Assembly: GCA_944384865.1 (NCBI GenBank)
Contig: CALWVC010000025.1
Location: 1-12,307 of the forward strand
Length of the DNA stretch: 12,307 bases
Direction of reading: 5' to 3'
Origin: an uncultured Clostridia bacterium
GTDB taxonomy: Bacteria; Bacillota; Clostridia; Oscillospirales; Acutalibacteraceae
The notes beneath the pieces are model-generated. The model saw only the letters and a list, made by a program, of their open reading frames with translations. It did not search any database and was not told where the DNA came from. The translations under genes and the position numbers were made by a program. This document shows positions 1 to 6,666 of this stretch, piece by piece (positions within the stretch are counted from its first letter, which is position 1; each line of letters starts with the position of its first letter).

Positions 1-1433
1 GTGTGCGGATTGTGGTGTCCGCTCTGTTTGCCGCGCTGTGCGCTGTGCTTTGTTTTTTTGCACCGTTGTGGGCGATGGTTGCGGCGATCTTAACCAGTGC
101 AGTGCGGGTTGTTTACGCGGTTTATAAAATCAGACATGCGAAAAAGAAAATTGTATACACCGGCCGGGTCAAACGGATGATTGCCACCTGGGTTCTGGTT
201 TGTGCGGTGGTGGCGCTGGTGTGTGCGTTGTCTGGCGCGCTGGAATATGGGATTGTGGCCGCAGCAGTCATGACAGCGGCGATCCCGTGGATGGCCATGC
301 TGGTCAATCTGCTCAACGCGCCGCTGGAAAACGGCATGAAGCGCTGGTATATAAACGATGCAAAACGGATTTTAAAATCCAGACCTGATTTAAAGATTAT
401 TGGTTTGACCGGCAGCTATGGAAAAACCAGCACCAAGCATATTCTCGGCCGGATGCTGTCTGAAAAATATAACGTGATGATCACGCCGGGTGGGGTCAAT
501 ACCACACTGGGCGTGGTGCGCACCGTTCGGGAACAGTTAAAGCCCGACGCACAGATTTTTGTGGTGGAGATGGGGGCAAAAAAAACCGGAGATATTCGGG
601 AAATCTGCGAGCTGGTGCATCCGGATACCGGGATTATTACCTCCATCGGCCCACAGCATTTGAACACTTTCGGTTCAATTGAAAATATCATCCACACCAA
701 ATTTGAGCTGGCAGACGAGGTGCAGAACAACGGCGGCATGCTGTATCTCAATTTGGATAATCCTTATATCGCGGCGCAGTCAGACGGTTATACCTATAAG
801 GGCTACGGCGTTGAAAGTCCCGATTGCGCGGTATCGGCAAAGGATATTTCGGTTTCCCGCCACGGGTTATCGTTTACTGCGGTGGCCGGCGGCCGGGAAA
901 TCCCGATTTCCACAAAACTGCTGGGAATGCACAATGTGTTGAATATTCTGGCGGCAGTGGCGGTGTGTTCCGATCTGGGCCTGTCTGATACTGATATTCG
1001 GTATGCGGCAAACCGCTTGACGCCGGTCGAGCATCGGCTGCAGATGAAGCCGTTTTATAACGGCGCGATTTTAATTGATGACGCTTATAATGCGAATCCA
1101 GCCGGTTCGCTGGAGGCGCTGCGGGTGTTGGGCAGTTTTGCGCCGATGAAGCGCATTGTGGTCACGCCGGGCCTGGTAGAGCTGGGCGCACGGGAGGCAG
1201 ATTGTAACCGCGCGTTGGGCGAGGCTTGCGCCGAATATGCAGATCAGATCATTTTCGTCGGGCAGGAGCGTTCCAAACCGCTGTTGGAGGGTGCGCAGAA
1301 TAAAGGCTGCGATTTGTCTAAAATCCAGGTGGTGAAAACGTTTTCAGATGCTGCCGTTTTGTTGCGGACAATGTGTGATCAGAATACGGCGGTGTTGTTT
1401 GAAAACGATCTGCCGGATAATTACGAGCGATAA
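1..1433 (+). CDS. Membrane-anchored MurF-like Mur ligase, 5' partial
   Basis: ATP-dependent amino-acid/peptide ligase of the Mur family, closest to MurF, which adds D-Ala-D-Ala to the cell-wall peptide precursor. Numbering from the codon at base 3: hydrophobic segments at about 4-42 and 58-105, ATP-binding loop GSYGKTSTK at 137-145, EMGAKKTGD at 189-197, GPQHL at 216-220, HNVLN at 310-314, and the MurF-type signature DDAYNANP at 359-366. The frame is open at the window edge and relatives as I recall them carry more N-terminal residues, so the GTG at base 3 is probably internal. The usual N-terminal UDP-substrate domain is replaced by membrane helices. The C-terminus ends FENDLPDNYER where classical MurF has a KGSR-type motif, so the acceptor may not be the classical soluble UDP precursor. 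It sits 27 nt upstream of a D-Ala ligase gene, which fits supply of the dipeptide. Confidence 0.85.
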   Translation, partial: VRIVVSALFAALCAVLCFFAPLWAMVAAILTSAVRVVYAVYKIRHAKKKIVYTGRVKRMIATWVLVCAVVALVCALSGALEYGIVAAAVMTAAIPWMAMLVNLLNAPLENGMKRWYINDAKRILKSRPDLKIIGLTGSYGKTSTKHILGRMLSEKYNVMITPGGVNTTLGVVRTVREQLKPDAQIFVVEMGAKKTGDIREICELVHPDTGIITSIGPQHLNTFGSIENIIHTKFELADEVQNNGGMLYLNLDNPYIAAQSDGYTYKGYGVESPDCAVSAKDISVSRHGLSFTAVAGGREIPISTKLLGMHNVLNILAAVAVCSDLGLSDTDIRYAANRLTPVEHRLQMKPFYNGAILIDDAYNANPAGSLEALRVLGSFAPMKRIVVTPGLVELGAREADCNRALGEACAEYADQIIFVGQERSKPLLEGAQNKGCDLSKIQVVKTFSDAAVLLRTMCDQNTAVLFENDLPDNYER

Positions 1434-1460
1434 ACAGATGATACTTAACGGAGGGTGTTT

Positions 1461-2648
1461 ATGAAAGTCAACGTAGGGGTGTTTTTCGGCGGACAGTCGG
1501 TGGAGCATGAGGTCGCCGTTATTTCCGCTGTGCAGGCCATGGCCAATATCGACCGGTCGCAATATGATATCACACCGATCTATATCACCAAACAGGGTGA
1601 AATGTTTTACAGCCCGGAGATGTTCGATATCAACGCATTTAAAGATCTGAATTTGCTACTCAAAGGCAGCAAGCGGGTTACAGTGGTCAAGATAGACGGC
1701 GCATTTCAGTTGATTGAATTAAAGGGCGGCCTGTTTAAAAAGCCGCTGTGCAGTCTGGATATCGCTTTTCCGATTATGCACGGGACCAATGGCGAAGACG
1801 GCGCAATCGCAGGTTTTCTGGAGCTGCTGGGGATGCCTTATGTCGGCTGTGATATTTTGTCGGCGGCTGTGGGGATGGATAAAGCAGTCTTTAAAAGCGT
1901 GCTACAGGAGCAGAAGATCCCGGTATTGCCCTGTGTGACCTTTTACGCGAAGGAATGGGTCAGCGATACCGACGCCGTGATTAAAAAGATTGAAAGCCGG
2001 CTGCAATATCCGCTGATTGTCAAGCCTGCAAACTTAGGTTCCAGCGTCGGCATCAAAAAGGCCAACGACGCCGATGGACTGCGGGAGGCGGTGGAATTGG
2101 CGATGAATTTTGCCTCCAAAATTTTAGTGGAACACGCAGTGGAGCAGTTGCGGGAGCTGAATTGCTCGGTGATCGGCGATATGGACAGTTGCGAAACTTC
2201 GGTGATTGAAGAGCCGGTGATGAGCGGTGAAATTCTGTCTTATGACGACAAATATAAAGGTGAATCTGCCTCCAAATCCGGGCAAAAAGGCGGCATGACT
2301 TCGCTGAAACGCAAGATTCCGGCTGAAATTTCAGAAAAAATCCAGCAGCAGGTAGAGACCTATGCAAAGCAGACGTTTGCCGCACTGGGCTGCAACGGCG
2401 TGGTGCGAATCGATTTTTTATATGATACCGCCGCAGACACGGTATATGTCAACGAAATCAATACCATTCCCGGTTCGCTGGCGTTTTATTTGTGGGAGCC
2501 GAAAGGACACAGCTATCAAGAGCAGTTGAATCGGATGATTGAGCTGGGCTTTAAACGGGCCAGAACCAAGGCAAATCTGATGTTTACTTATGATACCAAC
2601 ATTTTATCGGCGGGGGGCGCCTTTGGATCCAAAGGTGTAAAAAAATAA
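1461..2648 (+). CDS. ddl: D-alanine--D-alanine ligase family protein (ATP-grasp)
   Basis: Cytoplasmic ATP-grasp ligase that should join two D-alanines for peptidoglycan. 395 aa. Visible family residues: GGQSVEHEV with Glu15, HGTNGEDGAIAG at 107-118, ATP-binding Lys188 in VKPANLGSSVGI, lid/omega region SYDDKYKG at 260-267, VRIDF with Arg316, and metal-binding NEINTIPG at 331-338. The last motif differs from the NEVNTLPGMT of standard Ddl and continues into SLAFYLW, which marks a clostridial branch related at a distance to VanG/VanC-like ligases. D-Ala at the second position is likely but not proven. The start is ATG 1461, not the GTG at 1455, because GGAGGG (1450-1455) lies 5-6 nt before it and overlaps the GTG. 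The gene follows the Mur ligase closely and its stop codon overlaps the ribosome site of the next gene, so cotranscription is likely. A short Gly/Lys tail (384-395) looks non-conserved. Confidence 0.9.
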   Translation: MKVNVGVFFGGQSVEHEVAVISAVQAMANIDRSQYDITPIYITKQGEMFYSPEMFDINAFKDLNLLLKGSKRVTVVKIDGAFQLIELKGGLFKKPLCSLDIAFPIMHGTNGEDGAIAGFLELLGMPYVGCDILSAAVGMDKAVFKSVLQEQKIPVLPCVTFYAKEWVSDTDAVIKKIESRLQYPLIVKPANLGSSVGIKKANDADGLREAVELAMNFASKILVEHAVEQLRELNCSVIGDMDSCETSVIEEPVMSGEILSYDDKYKGESASKSGQKGGMTSLKRKIPAEISEKIQQQVETYAKQTFAALGCNGVVRIDFLYDTAADTVYVNEINTIPGSLAFYLWEPKGHSYQEQLNRMIELGFKRARTKANLMFTYDTNILSAGGAFGSKGVKK

Positions 2649-2658
2649 GGAGGCCTTT

Positions 2659-3342
2659 ATGCCGAGAACCAAATTAAAAGATCGGCTGCTGCCGGTTTAT
2701 ACCAAAGGTGAGGAAATCTTTAATATGGTTTCCCACATCGTCGGCGGCGCGTTTGCCATATGCGCTTTGGTATTATGCGTCGTGGTTGCCGCGCTCAACG
2801 GAAACGTCTGGGGCGTGGTCAGCGGCGCGATCTACGGCGCGACGATGATCGTGTTGTATACCATGTCAAGCATTTATCATGGATTGCGTCCGGAGATGCC
2901 CAAAAAGGTGTTTCAGGTGATCGACCATTGTTCGATTTATTTTCTGATCGCGGGCACTTACACGCCGATTGCCGTCGGCGGGCAGATCCGGCAGGAAAAT
3001 CCGGTTTTGGCGTGGGTGATGTTTGGCATCGTCTGGGCCTGCTGCGCATTAGGTGTGACGCTGACGGCCATCGATTTACGAAAATACCGGGTGTTTTCGA
3101 TGGTCTGTTATATCGTAATGGGTTGGCTGATTGTGTTCATGATTCGGCCGGTGTTGCAGGTTTTGCCGTTGGCGGCATTTTTATGGCTGCTGGCGGGTGG
3201 GATTTTTTATACGGTCGGTTCTGTATTGTATGGAATCGGCAAGAAAAAACGGTGGATGCATTCGGTGTTCCATCTGTTTGTACTGTTAGGGAGTATCCTG
3301 CAGTTTGTCAGTATTCTGGTGTATATTATGCCGGCTGCGTAG
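2659..3342 (+). CDS. trhA: TrhA / hemolysin III family membrane protein (PAQR superfamily)
   Basis: Integral membrane protein of the HlyIII/YqfA group, related to eukaryotic adiponectin receptors. Family members are linked to membrane energy and fluidity homeostasis; the hemolysin name is historical. 227 aa with about seven hydrophobic segments. Conserved putative metal-site motifs are all present: EEIFNMVSHIVGG (18-30), SSIYH (70-74), DHCSIYFLIAGTYTP (89-103) and HSVFHLFVLLGS (201-212), giving Ser70/71, His74, Asp89, His201 and His205 as likely ligands. An excellent ribosome site AAGGAGG (2647-2653), overlapping the ddl stop codon, stands 5 nt before the ATG. The 10-nt gap to ddl supports one operon. 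Family assignment is firm; the exact biochemical role in this organism is unknown. Confidence 0.9.
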   Translation: MPRTKLKDRLLPVYTKGEEIFNMVSHIVGGAFAICALVLCVVVAALNGNVWGVVSGAIYGATMIVLYTMSSIYHGLRPEMPKKVFQVIDHCSIYFLIAGTYTPIAVGGQIRQENPVLAWVMFGIVWACCALGVTLTAIDLRKYRVFSMVCYIVMGWLIVFMIRPVLQVLPLAAFLWLLAGGIFYTVGSVLYGIGKKKRWMHSVFHLFVLLGSILQFVSILVYIMPAA

Positions 3343-3380
3343 TAGACCAAAAACGGATCTTTAACCGGGAGGAATGCCAA

Positions 3381-3932
3381 ATGGAAAAAGAGGCTAAAAA
3401 AGGCTTTTTTTCAGAATTTAAAGAGTTTATCATGCGGGGCAATGTGATTGATCTGGCGGTCGGTGTGATTATTGGCGCGGCGTTTCAGGCGATCATCAAT
3501 TCTATGGTAAAGGATATTATTACGCCGCTGCTCGGGAAACTGTTTGGTAATATTGATTTCAGCAATCTGTTTGTGGTATTGTCCGATATCCCGGCAACTG
3601 CCGATGCGAGTCAGCTGTCTTCATTAACCTATGTGCGGGACACGTTGGGGCTGCCGGTATTTGCCTATGGTTCGTTTATCACGGCGGTCATTCATTTTCT
3701 GATAATGGCTTTTGTTATTTTCCTGATGGTAAAAGGTATCAATAAGCTGTATGCAATTAAATTGCCGGTCATCGGTAAGAAAAATGAACAGGAAAAGCAA
3801 ACGCCTGCCGAACCGGAAACCAAAATATGCCCTTATTGCCTGGAGGAAATTCCATATAAAGCGGCCAAGTGTAAATATTGCGCTTCGGAACAGCCGGCGT
3901 TAACTATGGAGGGAACAGAAAGTGAAGTTTGA
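3381..3932 (+). CDS. mscL: Large-conductance mechanosensitive channel MscL with C-terminal zinc ribbon
   Basis: Pentameric membrane channel that opens under membrane tension to release solutes on hypo-osmotic shock. 183 aa, against roughly 130-150 for a standard MscL. It has the amphipathic N-terminal helix (FFSEFKEFIMRGNVIDLAVG, 9-28), TM1 at 22-45, an extracellular loop, and TM2 around 96-118 followed by the charged KGINKLYA. The core is joined by a polar linker (133-148) to a zinc-ribbon-like module with Cys150, Cys153, Cys164 and Cys167 (CPYC ... CKYC). This cytoplasmic addition occurs in some Firmicutes MscL as far as I recall; its role is not known to me. The same frame is open far upstream through the HlyIII gene, but GGGAGG (3367-3372) fixes ATG 3381 as the start. 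The 3' end overlaps the next gene by 11 nt, suggesting translational coupling. Confidence 0.95.
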   Translation: MEKEAKKGFFSEFKEFIMRGNVIDLAVGVIIGAAFQAIINSMVKDIITPLLGKLFGNIDFSNLFVVLSDIPATADASQLSSLTYVRDTLGLPVFAYGSFITAVIHFLIMAFVIFLMVKGINKLYAIKLPVIGKKNEQEKQTPAEPETKICPYCLEEIPYKAAKCKYCASEQPALTMEGTESEV

Positions 3933-4308
3933 TCCGAACAAATGGGAACAGGTCCGGTCGGGGGGCCGAGCAAGATATATTTTAAAAAAGCTGCCGATCG
4001 GTATTGCGCTGGGGATCGGTGTGCCGGCCGTGATTTTATTGGGGCTGTATTTATGGATTCCTGAACTGGAGATCCCGTGGATGCAGATGGAGTTGGCGTT
4101 TTGCGCCTGTATCATTCTGTTTGTAGCGATGGAGATTTTTCTGGGCTGGACCGGTTGGGACGAACGGGAAAAACTGTATCAACAACGAACTGAACGGTCG
4201 CAAGCTGCCTTGGAGAAGCCGGCAGCACCAGCGTCGGATTCTTTGAATCCGGATTCGGAAGAATCAGTTTCGGAAGAACCAGTTTCGGAAGAACCAGCAT
4301 CAAAATAA
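3922..4308 (+). CDS. Small two-helix membrane protein with acidic repeat tail, function unknown
   Basis: I do not recognise a family. 128 aa. A basic N-terminus (RARYILKK) leads into two hydrophobic helices at about 24-46 and 57-77, then a charged region and a Ser/Glu/Pro-rich tail (116-128, SEESVSEEPVSEEPASK-like) encoded by three 15-bp tandem repeats. With the positive residues before TM1, both termini are probably cytoplasmic. The GTG start lies inside mscL; GGAGGG (3908-3913) is 8 nt upstream, and the 11-nt overlap with mscL in another frame argues for coupled translation, which also supports the gene being real. Nothing visible points to an enzyme. It could be an accessory membrane protein, but that is only a guess from context. 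Confidence 0.7.
   Translation: MKFDPNKWEQVRSGGRARYILKKLPIGIALGIGVPAVILLGLYLWIPELEIPWMQMELAFCACIILFVAMEIFLGWTGWDEREKLYQQRTERSQAALEKPAAPASDSLNPDSEESVSEEPVSEEPASK
4254..4298 (+). repeat. Three tandem 15-bp repeats
   Basis: Units at 4254-4268, 4269-4283 and 4284-4298 follow TTCGGAAGAACCAGT with one substitution in the first unit and one at the last base of the third. They keep the reading frame and encode the Ser-Glu-Glu-Pro/Ser-Val/Ala tail of the small membrane protein. Copy number could change by slippage without disturbing the frame. Confidence 0.95.
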
Positions 4309-4322
4309 CAGAAATAAGCGCG

Positions 4323-4350
4323 CGCCCCCATAACGGCCGGTTTGGGGGCG
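4323..4350 (+). terminator. Candidate terminator after the envelope gene run
   Basis: A GC-rich inverted repeat CGCCCCC (4323-4329) / GGGGGCG (4344-4350) with one more A-T pair inside and a 12-nt loop, followed by the moderately T-rich TATTTGCTTT. It falls in the 77-nt gap before the O-antigen ligase gene. The T tract is imperfect, so read-through into the next gene is possible. Confidence 0.45.
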
Positions 4351-4385
4351 TATTTGCTTTCACGGTTGATCAGGAGGGACGCAGT

Positions 4386-5966
4386 ATGCGATCGATTCAA
4401 GTCTGGACAGCGCGCCGGATTGTGCAATTTTATGTAATGTTGCTGTTTACGCTGTTTCCCTGCGCGCTGTTTTTTGATTATTCGCGGGTGTTGTTTTCCA
4501 AATATGCGACCTATATTGTGTTGACGGTGGCCATGCTGTTTATGGCCGCGTTTATTTGCATTTCCCGCCGGCAGCGGCTGCCTGCGCTATCGATATCCGG
4601 TAAGCTGTTGGGCATTTATTTTTTGATATGCATCGTTTCGGCGCTCTGTTCGCCATATCTGACGGCGGTGGGAAACGCAGGCGGTCCGGTTTTGCTTGTT
4701 GGTGAGGGACGGGGAACCGGGCTGCTGTTGCTGCTATTGTACCTGCTGACCTGCTTTGCAGCAGCGGGATTTGCGCGCTGTACACGCGGACTGGTGCTGG
4801 CTGTCGGAACGGTGCTGTTCCTTTTGAGCGCCGTCAGCGTCGTACAGCTGTGCGGCGTTAATTTGCTCTGGTTGTATCCAACTTCGGTTTACAGCGGCTG
4901 GTATGGAGAGTTTTTGGCTACCATCGGCAACATTGATTTTTTATCCGGTTATTTATGTATCGTATTATGTATGGCAGGAACCGGCGCGGTGGTATTATCC
5001 ATGCGCCGCAGTTGGCGGGCGCTGCTGCTGTGCGCCGTGGGCATTGGGCTGACGGTGTTGTTGGAAACCGGTGTGAGCGCCGGACGGCTGGCGGTTCTGG
5101 CTGCAGGCGGGGTGTGTATACCGCCGCTGCTTTGTATCAGGCGGTATAGCCGCCGGACATTGGCGTTGTTGTGTGTATGCTTTGCGGCGATCGCAGTCAG
5201 CAGTGTCTGGCAGATTCAGCGGCAGTCGCCGCAGGGCGGAACGGCGATTACACTGGTATATACGCCGGCGACTTCGACTGCGCTGGTGTTGCTGGTGGCC
5301 GCAGCTGTGCTGTGGGGTCTGGCGGGCAGATATGGGTTCAGGTTCGGGCCGAAACGAATGTTAATCTGTATTTATCTGGCGGAGATGGCTGTGTTGCTGG
5401 GGAGTATGTGCTGGTTGGCGTTTGGTTACGATCCGGCTGGGAAAAGCGGTCTGGCGGCGGAGATCGCATCCTTTTTACAGGGGGCTGTCTCGGATATCTC
5501 AGGCAGCCGGCGGATTGCGATCTGGAAATATGCCTGGCGGATTGCAGAGCGGTTTCCGCTGTTGGGCAGCGGCCCCGGGAGCTTTATGCGGGCGTTCGGG
5601 GAACTGGCGGGTGCGGAATACAGTATGTTGAGTGACAAGATCGTGGATTTTGCACATAACGAGTATTTGCAGGTGCTGTGTGAGACCGGTGTGGTTGGAT
5701 TGATTTCATTTTTGGCATTTTTGGGCTCTTTGGCGGTGCGGACAATCCGATGGATACACTGCAATCCCCGGATCTGGATACCGGCGGCAGCGGTGCTCTG
5801 TTATTGTGTGCAGCTGTTTTTCTCGTTTAATCTCATTGTGATCGCGCCGCTGTTCTGGGCGGTGTTGGGCTTGTTGGATGCGGAACTGCGGGCGGCACAC
5901 AGAAAATTTCCGGCAAAAAAGCGCCGGGCGGAGCCGTGGCGGCACTGTACGCACCGTTGCTCTTAG
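4386..5966 (+). CDS. O-antigen ligase / Wzy-like polymerase family membrane protein
   Basis: Polytopic membrane protein of the Wzy/WaaL superfamily, which transfers or polymerises lipid-linked glycans outside the membrane. In a Gram-positive the product could be a capsular, exopolysaccharide or wall-linked glycan; the sequence does not say which. 526 aa with roughly eleven hydrophobic segments. Diagnostic parts: a large loop after about residue 340, the family-type LLGSGPGSF (about 392-400), and HNEYLQVLCETGVVG from His424, matching the family pattern H-N-x-x-L ... E-x-G-x-x-G before the last helices. The tail (about 505-526) is basic and rich in Lys/Arg and ends in HCTHRCS. ATG 4386 has AGGAGGG (4372-4378) 7 nt upstream. 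No other glycan biosynthesis genes are visible, so it may be a stand-alone gene. DNA here is markedly GC-rich (39 of 60 bases G/C in 5281-5340). Confidence 0.8.
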   Translation: MRSIQVWTARRIVQFYVMLLFTLFPCALFFDYSRVLFSKYATYIVLTVAMLFMAAFICISRRQRLPALSISGKLLGIYFLICIVSALCSPYLTAVGNAGGPVLLVGEGRGTGLLLLLLYLLTCFAAAGFARCTRGLVLAVGTVLFLLSAVSVVQLCGVNLLWLYPTSVYSGWYGEFLATIGNIDFLSGYLCIVLCMAGTGAVVLSMRRSWRALLLCAVGIGLTVLLETGVSAGRLAVLAAGGVCIPPLLCIRRYSRRTLALLCVCFAAIAVSSVWQIQRQSPQGGTAITLVYTPATSTALVLLVAAAVLWGLAGRYGFRFGPKRMLICIYLAEMAVLLGSMCWLAFGYDPAGKSGLAAEIASFLQGAVSDISGSRRIAIWKYAWRIAERFPLLGSGPGSFMRAFGELAGAEYSMLSDKIVDFAHNEYLQVLCETGVVGLISFLAFLGSLAVRTIRWIHCNPRIWIPAAAVLCYCVQLFFSFNLIVIAPLFWAVLGLLDAELRAAHRKFPAKKRRAEPWRHCTHRCS

Positions 5967-5971
5967 CTGTC

Positions 5972-6013
5972 CGCCGGTTTGGTCGGCGTTGCTATCTCCC
6001 GGAAAAAACGGGA
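5972..6013. terminator. Two short hairpins between convergent genes
   Basis: Two inverted repeats fill the 49-nt gap between the ligase gene (plus) and the acetyltransferase (minus): CGCCG (5972-5976)/CGGCG (5984-5988), and TCCCG (5997-6001)/CGGGA (6009-6013) around an A-rich loop. The position suits termination of one or both genes, but neither has a convincing T run. Confidence 0.3.
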
Positions 6014-6015
6014 AG

Positions 6016-6459
6016 TTATAAATTTCTTTGTAAATAAATCATGTCTGTCAGTTGAATATCACACTCATATATTGGATGGTCATAATGATCTGTGAAGAAG
6101 TTTTTAATGCTGTGCGAACGGGTAAATCCGCACTTTTCATAAAACGGAACCGTCAATGGGCTGTCACCTGTTCCAACTTGTAAAACAGAATACCGCCCTT
6201 TATATCTCGTAGCAATAAAATCAATTAATGCTTTACCATATCCTTTGCCGTGATAAGCCGGTTCAATAGCGATATTCTTAATTTCGAGAATACCATTGCC
6301 CTCATCTGTAACGATACATTCGCCTTTTACCCCGTTATCCTGCAACACATACATTGAACCCCTTTCTATATAGCGGTCTATCATATCTTCCTGCTCATCC
6401 GCTAATAGCAGCAATGAAAGATATTGCTTTTTATTTTCTTTTACTTCTTTTATTTCCAT
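6016..6459 (-). CDS. GNAT family N-acetyltransferase
   Basis: Cytoplasmic acetyl-CoA-dependent transferase; substrate unknown. 147 aa, a normal single-domain length. The acetyl-CoA binding motif A is clear: IKNIAIEPAYHGKGYGKALI (60-79) with H-G-K-G-Y-G at 70-75, and the C-terminal FYEKCGF (106-112) is typical of GNAT motif B. The N-terminal YLSLLLLADEQEDMIDRYI is the style of the YvbK-like subgroup. ATG at 6459 is preceded by GGGAGC about 6 nt away. It converges on the O-antigen ligase gene. Base composition is far lower than its neighbours (22 of 60 G/C in 6061-6120), with AT-rich codon choice, which suggests a later acquisition. No partner gene is visible. Confidence 0.85.
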   Translation of the reverse strand: MEIKEVKENKKQYLSLLLLADEQEDMIDRYIERGSMYVLQDNGVKGECIVTDEGNGILEIKNIAIEPAYHGKGYGKALIDFIATRYKGRYSVLQVGTGDSPLTVPFYEKCGFTRSHSIKNFFTDHYDHPIYECDIQLTDMIYLQRNL

Positions 6460-6568
6460 ATTTATGCTCCCATAATTTCAATTTCTCGCTCTGCTGTGAG
6501 GCTCTTTATTATCATGCGGATATCAGCTTTTCCTCTTGATTTTACAAAATAGCGGGGATGGCGGCCTA

Positions 6569-6598
6569 TTGACGTCTTATGTTGCTTTATGATATATA
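6569..6598 (+). promoter_or_regulatory. Possible plus-strand promoter in the 6460-6666 gap
   Basis: TTGACG (6569-6574) and TATATA (6593-6598) are 18 nt apart. On this strand the only thing downstream is GGGGAGG (6647-6653) and a TTG at 6659, leading into sequence antisense to the oxidoreductase gene. No real plus-strand gene is evident, so this may be chance or a relic. Confidence 0.3.
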
Positions 6599-6631
6599 CA
6601 CGTGAACGTCGGGTTGCATGTATAGCATTTA

Positions 6632-6647
6632 CGATTTTCACAAATCG
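6632..6647 (-). terminator. Small hairpin just downstream of the oxidoreductase gene
   Basis: CGATTT (6632-6637) and AAATCG (6642-6647) form a 6-bp stem with a TCAC loop, about 20 nt past the minus-strand stop codon. The following bases (minus strand TAAATGCTAT) lack a T run, so termination is only suggested by position. Confidence 0.25.
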
Positions 6648-6666
6648 GGGAGGACGACTTGTATAT

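Noticed and set aside
2760..3380. Long open frame upstream of mscL across the HlyIII gene
   Set aside because: It is a shadow frame; the good ribosome site and MscL N-terminus place the start at 3381.
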